Shown one piece after another: positions 1-8,805 of a stretch of DNA of 64,000 bases. The position numbers and the translations under genes are program-made. Within the stretch, counting starts at the first letter, position 1, and every line of letters begins with the position of its first letter. The notes beneath the pieces are model-generated. The model was not told the DNA's origin. It saw nothing but the letters and a program-made list of their open reading frames with translations, and searched no databases. Source of the DNA: Paenibacillus barcinonensis (GTDB lineage: Bacteria > Bacillota > Bacilli > Paenibacillales > Paenibacillaceae); contig NZ_QJSW01000001.1 of the NCBI RefSeq assembly GCF_003217495.1, positions 558,001-622,000 of the forward strand, read 5' to 3'.

Positions 1-1
1 T

Positions 2-2455
2 TCCCAGCATTCGCAGCGGTACAAAGAAGCTGTCTTCTACTTCGCTTGCTGGTAATGGGCGGCTGAAGTAATACCCCTGGATTTCTCTGCAGTCATTTTG
101 CATCAGGATGTCCAGCTGTCCTTTGGTCTCAATGCCCTCGGCGATGACCTCCATCTTGAGGTTCTGAGCCATGGAAATAATTGTGGCTACAATGGCCTGA
201 TCGCTATGGCTTTCCGTGATGTCGGTAACAAAGGAGCGATCAATCTTGAGCTTGTGGATCGGGAAATGCTTCAGATAGCTCAGGGAGCTGTACCCGGTAC
301 CAAAATCATCCAGACTGATCTTCACACCTAATCCATTAAGCTCGTTTAGAATCGCGGTGGATACGGCAGCGTCCATCATCATGCTCTCCGTAATCTCCAG
401 TTCCAGATACCTGGCCTCCAAACCTGTCTCGTTCAAAGCATTTTTCACCTGTTCCACCAGATTGGACTGGTGAAACTGCTGGCTGGACAAGTTCACAGAC
501 ACCGGAATGAGCGGTCCACCGCTGGCATGCCACAGCTTCATCTGCCTGCACGCTTCACGAAGCGTCCAGTTGCCGATATCATAGATCATACCTGTCTCCT
601 CGGCCAGCGGGATAAATACACTCGGTGCAAGCAAACCTTTTATCGGATGCTGCCAGCGAATCAGAGCCTCAACCCCAATCATCTGGCTATCCCGGGTACG
701 AATCTGGGGTTGATAGTACAGCACCATCTCGTTTCGCTCCAGCGCTTTCCGCAGATACCCTTCCAGCTCAATCCGCTCATACAGTTCCGAGTCGAGCTGG
801 GCCGTGTAGAACTGATAACCGTTCTTGCCATTTTTCTTCACTTCATACATCGCGGAGTCCGCATGTTTAATTAGCGCATCCGTTCCTGCCCCGTGCTCAG
901 GATACATCGCAATTCCGATGCTGGCTGTAACATAAAAATCATTTTCCTTCAAACGATATGGCTGCTGGATCGACTCAACAATCGCTTCTGCAAGCCGTAT
1001 AATCTGCTGCTCATTCGCCTGCTCCCCTGTAACCACCATCGTAAATTCATCTCCACCCATGCGGGCGAGGGTAACATTGGACATTGCTTGAGGATGAGAA
1101 GCTTCAATCGTGCTTACAATCCGGCTGCTGACTTCCTTCAGAAATACGTCGCCGATGGAATGACCCAGAGAATCGTTAATCATCTTGAAGCGGTCAATAT
1201 CCATGACCATAACAGCGAATATGGCTTGTTTCCCCCCGCAGACGCTAATCGTGTTAGCCAGTACCTCATCCAGCTTGCGCCGGTTGGGCAGCCCTGTAAG
1301 CGGGTCGTGGAGAGCCTGATGTCGAATATTCTCCTGGGCCTGCGTTTCCTCCGTAATATCTTTAATTAAAATGTGGCTACCCACATGAGTATCATCAATA
1401 ATGACTGGAATGACGGCAATACTCAAGTCGAGCAGTTCATTTTGTCTATTTCTCATTTTTGCCGTATAATGCTTCTGTTCCATACCCTGACTATCCCATG
1501 TGTACATGTTATCACTACTCGTACACTCTACCTCGATTTGCTCTACGATCTGATGAATCGGGCGATCAATCACCTTTCTCTCAGGGTAGCCTGTGATTGT
1601 GCTTACCGCTGCATTAATGCCTTTAATGATACCTTCCCTGTCTACTGAAATGATGGCATCTGAATGATTATGATACAGAGCCTGATACCACTGTTCATTC
1701 TCACGAATACGCTGATCCTTCTGAGACAGCCGTTGATTGATGAAGTTACCGAACAACGTAAGCCCAATCGCAACAATAGTACCCGCAGCAATCAGATATG
1801 CAAGAACCTCCGACTCGATCTGTCTGGTCAAGTTTTCAGGAACTATCGTGCTTTGATGAAAATGAGCTGCTGCCATCCCGGTGTAATGCATCCCCGTTAT
1901 GCCCAGACCCATAATGAGCCCACTACCAATTTTGTAGACCCAGTCATGCTTCGAATCGCTCCGGTTAAAATAAAACATGAGCCATAGCGCAGCAAAGGAA
2001 GCCACGGCTGCAATGACAACCGATAAAGCCACAAGGAGCGGCTTGTACGTCACGGGAACAGACATCGCCGCCATCCCCACATAATGCATAGAGGTAATGC
2101 CCGTGGTCATGAGCACCCCTGCTATCACCAGCCTGCTGATTTTATTAGACTTCCGTCCTGCAAAATCCAGCGCGACTCCCGATGCAGCAATAGCTAGCAG
2201 CACCGATAAAATAACTTTATCCATTGAATACGAAACGTGCATAGGCAGAACAAACGCAAGCATGCCCACAAAGTGCATGGACCAGATGCCCAATCCCATA
2301 GAGATGGCACCACAAGCAATCCACCAGTGACGTGCCTTTCCGCTCGTCAGAGATACACGGCCTGCAAGATCAAGTGCTGCATAAGAGGCTAACGACGCAA
2401 TAATATAGGATAAAACAACAAGTTGTAGATTGTACGTGCCATGTATGTGCTCCAC
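2..2455 (-). CDS. MHYT-GGDEF-EAL cyclic-di-GMP turnover protein (partial, C-terminus beyond window)
   Basis: This is a membrane sensor with both diguanylate cyclase and phosphodiesterase domains. The N-terminal third is hydrophobic and carries three MHYT repeats, read as MHFVGM, MHYVGM and MHYTGM near positions 2270, 2090 and 1890. These are proposed metal/gas-sensing motifs. A PAS-like stretch follows (about 1400-1690), then a GGDEF domain with intact MGGDEF near 1055, and an EAL domain with VEALIRW near 680 and the DDFGTGYSSL loop near 320. No RxxD inhibitory site is visible just before GGDEF. The start is GTG at 2455 with AAAGGA upstream. The reading frame is open to base 2, where the EAL domain is nearly complete. 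Both catalytic motifs look intact, so the net activity cannot be predicted. Confidence 0.88.
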   Translation of the reverse strand, partial: MEHIHGTYNLQLVVLSYIIASLASYAALDLAGRVSLTSGKARHWWIACGAISMGLGIWSMHFVGMLAFVLPMHVSYSMDKVILSVLLAIAASGVALDFAGRKSNKISRLVIAGVLMTTGITSMHYVGMAAMSVPVTYKPLLVALSVVIAAVASFAALWLMFYFNRSDSKHDWVYKIGSGLIMGLGITGMHYTGMAAAHFHQSTIVPENLTRQIESEVLAYLIAAGTIVAIGLTLFGNFINQRLSQKDQRIRENEQWYQALYHNHSDAIISVDREGIIKGINAAVSTITGYPERKVIDRPIHQIVEQIEVECTSSDNMYTWDSQGMEQKHYTAKMRNRQNELLDLSIAVIPVIIDDTHVGSHILIKDITEETQAQENIRHQALHDPLTGLPNRRKLDEVLANTISVCGGKQAIFAVMVMDIDRFKMINDSLGHSIGDVFLKEVSSRIVSTIEASHPQAMSNVTLARMGGDEFTMVVTGEQANEQQIIRLAEAIVESIQQPYRLKENDFYVTASIGIAMYPEHGAGTDALIKHADSAMYEVKKNGKNGYQFYTAQLDSELYERIELEGYLRKALERNEMVLYYQPQIRTRDSQMIGVEALIRWQHPIKGLLAPSVFIPLAEETGMIYDIGNWTLREACRQMKLWHASGGPLIPVSVNLSSQQFHQSNLVEQVKNALNETGLEARYLELEITESMMMDAAVSTAILNELNGLGVKISLDDFGTGYSSLSYLKHFPIHKLKIDRSFVTDITESHSDQAIVATIISMAQNLKMEVIAEGIETKGQLDILMQNDCREIQGYYFSRPLPASEVEDSFFVPLRMLG

Positions 2456-2499
2456 TCACTCTGTCCTTTCAGCCGGGCGATACCTCATATGTATGTTCA

Positions 2500-2543
2500 A
2501 TGTAAAAAAGAAGCGAGTGCGCTGCCGGATGACAGGCACTCCC
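2500..2543 (-). terminator. Possible terminator after the xylanase gene
   Basis: On the minus strand GAGTGC and GCACTC pair, with an inner CTG/CAG, followed by a run containing TTCTTTTTT. It lies about 200 bases after the xylanase stop and before the MHYT gene. The distance makes the assignment uncertain. Confidence 0.5.
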
Positions 2544-2748
2544 TCCGCATCATTTGACTTTGCGACCATCGACTTAGTCATAAACCGTTCGCATACATCT
2601 GAAACCCGCATATGTTGAATGTCTATAGTCTAAACGTCCCAGCTCTGAAAATCAACACTTATTTCCAGAAGATGAGCCTGTTTATCCCTCATTTACGGTA
2701 TCTTGAAGTAGTCTCAACATGGCCGTTCAGAGCTTGAACACCACAATT

Positions 2749-5700
2749 TTATTTCTTCATCAGCAGCAAACTACCGAAGCCTGATGTATCCCGGTATGAA
2801 TTGCCTGATGGGTCACTCCACATGAACACACTGCTGCGTTTTCCGTCTCCTGCACCATCATCATTCACCTGCAGATCAAAGCCAATCCATTTGCTTTCCT
2901 TGGTACGAACATTTTCGAGTGGAATTGCCGCTTCAACGATATACCCTTCCTTCGTCAGGCGGGTAGCTGATTTGAACAGCTCTTTGCGCGGGCTGCCGCC
3001 AAAGGAAGTTTCATTGTCAAAATTAACCCGGTACTGGGCATCATCCTCCTCATAACTGTTCGTCTGATTTTTGTTCAGATCAATAAACAGCTCAATGGAA
3101 TCCTGCTCATGTGCATTTGCACTTTTTTTGCTAAGCAGCGGATCTTTGACCTCAGCGAGTACATACAGATACTTCTCATCCCACAGCAGCTTCGCTTTGG
3201 CTTTGGCACCGGAATTGCCTGTAACCTTAACATCAGTTGTAATCGTCACTGCTTTTTTCCACAGCTTGTCTTCCTTCCCATCCACTGTTGGTGTTCCGTA
3301 CATAACCTTGGCATGCTTTAAGTCAAAGCCCAGTTTGAGCTTGCCCCGATTTTCTGTTTTCTGTGGTTGTTGATTGTTCACGTCATTCCACACCACGATC
3401 GAGGTTTTGCCATTAGGCTGTTTATCTGTAATTCGGAAATCAAGAGACAGTACCTTGCCTGCCGCCAGATCAGCAGAGGATAATGGCAGGGATGCATAGA
3501 CCACATATCCCGATTTGTTCTCCTTCACTTGATACAGCTTCTGATCCTTGCCTTTCCCGCCATCCCGGTTAAAAATGTATTGTCCGTCCTTCGGTGTGCT
3601 GTTTTTCTTGCCGGCGGTCATATCCTCCGGACTTACAAAAACCTCCACCTGATCACCTTTAAGACGTGTAGCATCCTTCACTTCAATGCGCAGGTTCAGT
3701 TGTTTTCCATCCCATAACGTCTTTACTTCTCCTGTCGTGCCCACTGCACCTTCAATTACATGCGAGAATGGCAGGGCTCTCACCGCGCCCCAGATAATAT
3801 CCTCCTGTCCTTTACGATCAGGCAAGGATACCTTTGCTTGGGATGCCGTCCACTCATTTCGATATACGGGTAACGTTGAAGGATCAACCAATGCCCAGTA
3901 AGCCGGCTTGGCTTTCAGCTTGCGATCAAACAGTAATGGTGCATCTTTTCTGCCTTTGACAGGGAAATCATCCAGCCATGTGCCGTCGTCGGCAAGTCCC
4001 CATAACGTTACACTATCCATTACACCACGATCATCAAACTCCTTGAACAGATCAAACAGCGCACGATAACGATACGCCTGTTCCAGCATCATCTCGTCTG
4101 TGACCGGCTTCTCCTGCTCGGAGTTCCCGGAATAGATAGACATATCCAGCTCCGTTACTTGAATGTGAACCCCCAGAGCCGCTGCACGGTTAAACGCTTC
4201 GCGAATCTGCTTGATGTCTGGTCCATACATGGATACGTGCATTTGGAAACCAATGGCATCAATCGGTGTTCCTTTAGCCAGCAGCTTCTCCACAAGTTTA
4301 ACCATGTCATTCATCTTGCTGACACTACCTTCAATTCCATAATCATTGATGACCAATACCGCATCTGGATCAGCTTCACGCGCATAGCGGAATGCCAGTT
4401 CAATGTAGTCACTGTCATCTCCGTCACCGTCCACATCACCAATGATATCACGCCACTTCGAACCGCTCGCCTGATTACGCAGACCGCCTCCGTCCGAGAT
4501 GACTTCATTTACAACATCCCATGTGTGCACTTTGCCTTTGTAACGGCTCACAATCGTTTGAATATGTGTTTTCATGCGCTGCATCAGTTGTTCACGTGTA
4601 GCTGGCTTCGATGGATCATTAGGATCGGTAAAGAACCAATCCGGCACCTGGCTGTGCCAGAGCAGCGTATGACCTCTCACCTGCATGTTGTTCGCTGCAG
4701 CAAAGTTAACGAGCTTATCCGCCTCAGACCAGACAAACTTGCCCTCTGTAGGCTGCATGGCATCCATTTTCATAAAGTTCCCTGCCGTAATACTGTTAAA
4801 ATGTTTGGTCAGCAGTTCAGAGTGCGGGTCCTTAGGGTCCAGTGCCGTCTGATCAATGGCCGCACCAAGCGCATACGACGAACCTAGCTTCTTGGCCAAG
4901 TCCGGAATATTTTTTTCAATAGCAATCGCTTCGGTTGCCGTGATCTGTACATCATCAACATAAAACGGAATTGTGTCTGTCTCCGTCACTTCGGAAGACT
5001 GCTTCCACGGTGTCTCGGCATACATACGCAACCCGCTGATCCCTGTACTTTCGGCTGGGACTATAATATCTGCCTCAATTTTCTTCCACTGGCCTTTGTT
5101 CAGCGTTGTGGAGGCAAACATAGCATACTCCAGGTTCGCTGTGTCACGATTAAACTCCTTCTCCAAGGAGCCGTTAATAACCTGAGTTGCAGGTCCTTCA
5201 TCATACATTGCCCAAAAGGAGATATGAACTGTGCTTCCCTTTTGCAGATAAGGCAGCACCTCTACAAGCGGACCGTGATAGGTCTCGCTACGGGATGAGG
5301 TTTTCAAGCTGCGGTTGCTGTTATGTCCAATGCCACTGACAACCTCCAGCTTCTCCGTGCCCCGGGCACGCCAATTTCCGATATTGCCATCTTCAAAATC
5401 GGCCTTAAACAATGCTTGTCCTGCTTCTCCCGGCTCACCCGGATTCTCAGGCGCAGCTTTAACGAGACGAATCTGGAATTCATCTAACAGGTAAGCGGCC
5501 TTAGCATCTGTGCTCTCCAGATAGAGAAGCAGGCTGCTGCCTTGCTCATAGCTGTACTGACCCTGCAGCTTTACCCACTTCTGATCCGTCACTTGCTCGG
5601 CTGCGTTAACCTGATCATATTGCGTATCCCCATTACCATCTCGACGCTCCACAGTGAATTTCAGATCAGCCGGAGCTGAGCCGGCAACCAGCTTCACGTA

Positions 5701-6009
5701 TCCCGAGATTTCCACAACTTCATTTTTATGAACAACATCGGTCAGGGATAACGAAGGGCCATTCCAAGCCTCCGTGCGTCCCGTTGTTTGAAGGGATTGT
5801 TTGCCTTGATACGCCTGTTCAGCTGTCACATCGACCTTTACTCCACCTCGTGCTGTCCAGCCCTGCGTTGTACCCTCTTCAAACGAATGAGATAACAGAA
5901 TATCCCCCGCCTTCGCTGCGCTTGCCTTCCATTCTCCTGCTCCGAGACCTGGCAGCAAGCTAACAATCAAAACTGCTGCCAAGCATAACCTCAACCATTT
6001 TCCCCGCAC
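2749..6009 (-). CDS. Secreted multimodular GH10 endo-1,4-beta-xylanase
   Basis: This secreted enzyme of about 1086 residues cuts internal beta-1,4 bonds of xylan. The order is: signal peptide (1-32, hydrophobic, ends near ASA), two CBM22-like xylan-binding modules (about 35-190 and 198-360), a GH10 catalytic domain (about 370-720), and two CBM9-like modules (about 750-905 and 910-1086). The GH10 acid/base is E502 in WDVVNE and the nucleophile is E620 in VTELDMS. The start is GTG with AGGAGG seven bases upstream. No SLH repeats are seen at the C-terminus, so it is probably released rather than held on the surface. A cre-like site lies upstream, and a LacI-type gene is the next gene upstream on the same strand. 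CBM family numbers are inferred from layout and typical sequence. Confidence 0.93.
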   Translation of the reverse strand: MRGKWLRLCLAAVLIVSLLPGLGAGEWKASAAKAGDILLSHSFEEGTTQGWTARGGVKVDVTAEQAYQGKQSLQTTGRTEAWNGPSLSLTDVVHKNEVVEISGYVKLVAGSAPADLKFTVERRDGNGDTQYDQVNAAEQVTDQKWVKLQGQYSYEQGSSLLLYLESTDAKAAYLLDEFQIRLVKAAPENPGEPGEAGQALFKADFEDGNIGNWRARGTEKLEVVSGIGHNSNRSLKTSSRSETYHGPLVEVLPYLQKGSTVHISFWAMYDEGPATQVINGSLEKEFNRDTANLEYAMFASTTLNKGQWKKIEADIIVPAESTGISGLRMYAETPWKQSSEVTETDTIPFYVDDVQITATEAIAIEKNIPDLAKKLGSSYALGAAIDQTALDPKDPHSELLTKHFNSITAGNFMKMDAMQPTEGKFVWSEADKLVNFAAANNMQVRGHTLLWHSQVPDWFFTDPNDPSKPATREQLMQRMKTHIQTIVSRYKGKVHTWDVVNEVISDGGGLRNQASGSKWRDIIGDVDGDGDDSDYIELAFRYAREADPDAVLVINDYGIEGSVSKMNDMVKLVEKLLAKGTPIDAIGFQMHVSMYGPDIKQIREAFNRAAALGVHIQVTELDMSIYSGNSEQEKPVTDEMMLEQAYRYRALFDLFKEFDDRGVMDSVTLWGLADDGTWLDDFPVKGRKDAPLLFDRKLKAKPAYWALVDPSTLPVYRNEWTASQAKVSLPDRKGQEDIIWGAVRALPFSHVIEGAVGTTGEVKTLWDGKQLNLRIEVKDATRLKGDQVEVFVSPEDMTAGKKNSTPKDGQYIFNRDGGKGKDQKLYQVKENKSGYVVYASLPLSSADLAAGKVLSLDFRITDKQPNGKTSIVVWNDVNNQQPQKTENRGKLKLGFDLKHAKVMYGTPTVDGKEDKLWKKAVTITTDVKVTGNSGAKAKAKLLWDEKYLYVLAEVKDPLLSKKSANAHEQDSIELFIDLNKNQTNSYEEDDAQYRVNFDNETSFGGSPRKELFKSATRLTKEGYIVEAAIPLENVRTKESKWIGFDLQVNDDGAGDGKRSSVFMWSDPSGNSYRDTSGFGSLLLMKK

Positions 6010-6376
6010 GTAAATTCCTCCTTATGAATTTCTTCATCCATCCTGTAACGCGGTCAAACATCAGGCTTTTCACGACACACTTCTGCATGCATGCACATCC
6101 TCTGCTGGTCTGTTCGCTGGCAACCAGTAACACGATTGCGCGGATGGGTATCAGGAACATTCAATGCACGGTCCTAAGCCTCCTCAAGTGAGCCCGATAA
6201 CGCCCTGGGGAACCTGCCCCTCAACAAAAGTAAGCGGTTACATAATCAAATTTATGCGATTGTACCTTTTACTGTAAATATGGAAATTTAATGTCCACCC
6301 CCCTCTTTTTATATTTCTGATTACTTTCCTATGTCTCTAAACGAAAAATTACCTGACCTGCCTCATATAAAAACCA
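6010..6376. other. Xylanase upstream region
   Basis: No convincing gene was found. The region carries the xylanase ribosome site, a cre-like site at 6228-6242, and a weak promoter candidate on the minus strand (TTTACA, 18 bases, TAAATT) just upstream of that site. A 66-codon open frame at 5960-6160 has no support. Confidence 0.6.
6228..6242. promoter_or_regulatory. cre-like CcpA/LacI-family operator
   Basis: The 15-mer AAGTAAGCGGTTACA matches the CcpA cre consensus WTGNAANCGNWNNCW at every position but the second. It sits upstream of the xylanase gene, where carbon catabolite repression would be expected. The adjacent LacI-type regulator could bind the same kind of site. Binding is inferred. 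Confidence 0.55.
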
Positions 6377-6404
6377 TAAAAAAGCACAGCCCTTATGGCT
6401 GTGC
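6377..6404 (-). terminator. Terminator overlapping the end of the LacI-type gene
   Basis: GCACAGCC and GGCTGTGC form an 8-bp stem with a five-base loop, followed by TTTTTTAT on the minus strand. The stop codon of the regulator lies in the loop. Confidence 0.85.
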
Positions 6405-7424
6405 AGGTACTTCAGAATACATTTCATTAACAGGTGCTGTCGTTTGACGAACAATCAAATTCGAAGGCTCCGTAACCACCGGCGGTGTATACGATGGATT
6501 TTCAATCATGGCAATCAGATATTCGATCGCCCGGATGCCAATCGTATAAATGTTCTGATTCACCGTGGTCAAGCTTGGTTTGAACACTTCTGCGTAATAC
6601 GTATTATCAAAGCCAACGACTGAAATATCCTCAGGCACGCGGAAACCATGCTTCTCGATCTCATGAATAGCTCCAAATGCAGACATATCGGACGCACAGA
6701 TGATACCTGTAGGCTGTTCGCGAAGAGCCAATAAACGTCGTGCTGCCTTCGCACCGCCATCAAAGGAGTAGTCACATACCTCCAGATAAATTGTCGCATA
6801 CGGAATGCCACATAAACGAAGCCCTTCCTTGTACCCATCCAGACGCAGATTAGCTACTGCAGGTCCCAGCGTGCCTGAAATGTAAGCAATTTTACGATGC
6901 CCCAGCTCATAGAGATGTTTAACCGCCATGGCAACCCCGTTAACATTGTCCGTTGTGATGTACCCTGCACGTTTGCCAAACAAATCTGTGTCAATAAACA
7001 TGGTCGGAATCTCGGCTGTAACCAGTTCCTGAATGCTTGTATTTTCTCGGCCTTCCCCGAACACAACGACACCATCCACGTTTCGGCTACGGCAGTGCTT
7101 GATGAATGAATATGTAGGATCATCAAATCTTGTGGATAAGCGAACGAGATCATACCCGCTGTTTTCCAAAGCTGTTTTGATACCTTCAAGTAATTCGGCA
7201 ACAAACGGATTCGTAAATGGAACGGTAAGCAGCACACCCACTGTCCAGGACCGGCGCTTAACCAGTCCACGTGCGACCACATTGGGTTGATATTTTAATA
7301 ATTCGATGGCTGAATTCACTTTTTTACGTGTTTTTTCGCTAACATCCGGGTAGTCATTTATTACTTTGGAAACGGTTGCAACGGACACACCCGCTTCTTT
7401 GGCCACATCGTGGATAGAAGCCAT
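6393..7424 (-). CDS. LacI-family transcriptional regulator
   Basis: This 343-residue repressor-type protein has the family's standard two parts. An N-terminal helix-turn-helix (residues 1-55, VAKEAGVSVATVSKVIND) binds DNA. A periplasmic-binding-protein-like effector domain (about 60-330) follows, with typical phrases such as CASDMSAFGAIHEI and DISVVGFDNT. The ribosome site GAGGTGAT precedes ATG. It lies upstream of the GH10 xylanase on the same strand, but a terminator separates them. Control of xylanase or other hemicellulose genes is a reasonable guess from position only. The ligand is unknown. Confidence 0.92.
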   Translation of the reverse strand: MASIHDVAKEAGVSVATVSKVINDYPDVSEKTRKKVNSAIELLKYQPNVVARGLVKRRSWTVGVLLTVPFTNPFVAELLEGIKTALENSGYDLVRLSTRFDDPTYSFIKHCRSRNVDGVVVFGEGRENTSIQELVTAEIPTMFIDTDLFGKRAGYITTDNVNGVAMAVKHLYELGHRKIAYISGTLGPAVANLRLDGYKEGLRLCGIPYATIYLEVCDYSFDGGAKAARRLLALREQPTGIICASDMSAFGAIHEIEKHGFRVPEDISVVGFDNTYYAEVFKPSLTTVNQNIYTIGIRAIEYLIAMIENPSYTPPVVTEPSNLIVRQTTAPVNEMYSEVPAQP

Positions 7425-7566
7425 CTAATCACCTCAACCTCTTTTTAAATCGCCTGTATCCGGCTATAGTATCTATAACATCGGCAGGTTTGTCTACCCA
7501 TTATAGCTTATTACATGCCGAAACGGTAATGAATGCGCCATGAAAATGAATCCTTACCGATCTATG

Positions 7567-8568
7567 CTACTGTTCCAGTTTTTTCAAGTCCAGCGCCAGC
7601 TTCTCCATCGTTGTTGCAAATACCGCAAGTTCGGAGGAACGTGAAGCCTGACTTCTTGCGCCCTTGGACGTACGATCAGACTCCTGCTGCACACTGCTCA
7701 GCTTTCTCATAATTTCCTGCAGATTGGCCTGAATCTTACCTTGTGCCTCACGGGAACTGGCGGCCAGCTTGCGTACCTCACTTGCGACCACTTCAAAGCC
7801 GCGGCCGAACTCTCCTGCACGCGCTGCTTCAATTGCAGCATTCAAGCCGACAAGATGACTTTGATCCGAAATCTCACGAATCAGCTCACCCATCTTGCCG
7901 ATCTGATGAATCTCTCCGGTCAATTCCTCCAGCAACGCATGTGCCTGCTCCTGAGATACAGCCGTTTCATTCGCTACACTGGAGATGGACATTGCATTTT
8001 CGTTTAATTCACTGATCATGCCGGTAAGCTGTTGGGTAATCTGTGTAATCGCCAGCAGTGTATTACTCTGATCCGCAGCAAGCTGATGAAGCTTCTCTTT
8101 CTCTTTTTTCTCATATGCTTCCAGCACGAGCTGTGAATCCAGATTAAACATTTTACTTAATGCCTGTATAACCAGATGCCATGAATCGGGAATAACCTGC
8201 TGAAATATACTTGTAGCAATGTCCAAATAAACCATATATGTACCTAGATAATAATCTTCAGACAAGCCGATTCGGGAATGCACCAATCCAATTGCAATGC
8301 GTTGTTCAATATATGCATCATCCACAATGCCGTCCGTCATAGATAACCAGTACATTCGCTGCGTTTCCTTCAACCGGTCGATATTTGAGAAGCGTGCAAT
8401 CAGTTGCATCAGTTCAGGGTAATCCCCTACATGATTGTAGAAATGATCCACCACTTCCTCAACGACCTTCTCAAAGACTGGCCGATGATCCGCAAGCAGC
8501 TTCAAGTCCCGCTCACCTAAACCCATATAATCCAATTGCTTCTGCCTATCTGCTGAAATGCTTCCCAT
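7567..8568 (-). CDS. Globin-coupled methyl-accepting chemotaxis transducer (HemAT-like)
   Basis: This 333-residue soluble protein senses oxygen through haem. Residues about 10-165 form a protoglobin/sensor-globin domain with the likely proximal histidine H97 in [10 protein letters not shown] short coiled-coil signalling domain follows, with the MCP tip-like sequence [19 protein letters not shown]. No transmembrane segment is present, as in HemAT of Bacillus subtilis. The C-terminal MCP part is shorter than in HemAT and carries little beyond the hairpin tip. It may therefore signal through a reduced array contact. The AGGAG ribosome site is unusually far (about 14 bases) from the only plausible ATG. 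The gene stands alone. Confidence 0.85.
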   Translation of the reverse strand: MGSISADRQKQLDYMGLGERDLKLLADHRPVFEKVVEEVVDHFYNHVGDYPELMQLIARFSNIDRLKETQRMYWLSMTDGIVDDAYIEQRIAIGLVHSRIGLSEDYYLGTYMVYLDIATSIFQQVIPDSWHLVIQALSKMFNLDSQLVLEAYEKKEKEKLHQLAADQSNTLLAITQITQQLTGMISELNENAMSISSVANETAVSQEQAHALLEELTGEIHQIGKMGELIREISDQSHLVGLNAAIEAARAGEFGRGFEVVASEVRKLAASSREAQGKIQANLQEIMRKLSSVQQESDRTSKGARSQASRSSELAVFATTMEKLALDLKKLEQ

Positions 8569-8731
8569 ATCTGATTAGATCAACTCCTTATCGTTTTTTA
8601 TTCCAAATTGTAAATATGTTAATTGATTATAGACTAAAATACCTAAACATTCATATACCATAAGAACTAATTCACTTGGAAATTAAAATATTTTTTGTTA
8701 AATGTTATTTGTTTTTAGCCATTTCTAATAT

Positions 8732-8784
8732 AAAAAGGCCCTGTATTTGATGCGAAGGAGCCTCGCAACAAATTTACAGGACCT
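8732..8784 (-). terminator. Terminator of prkA
   Basis: A long stem on the minus strand, with outer arms AGGTCCTGTA and TACAGGGCCT and inner arms TTGCGA and TTCGCA, is followed by TTTTTAT. It lies just after the prkA stop codon. Confidence 0.9.
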
Positions 8785-8805
8785 AGTTCGGAATGGTGCA
8801 GCGGT

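Noticed and set aside
4159..4887. 242-codon plus-strand open frame
   Set aside because: It lies antisense inside the GH10 catalytic domain, has no ribosome site, and its length comes from codon bias of the xylanase gene.
5960..6160. 66-codon frame overlapping the xylanase start
   Set aside because: Overlaps the signal peptide in another frame and has no ribosome site.
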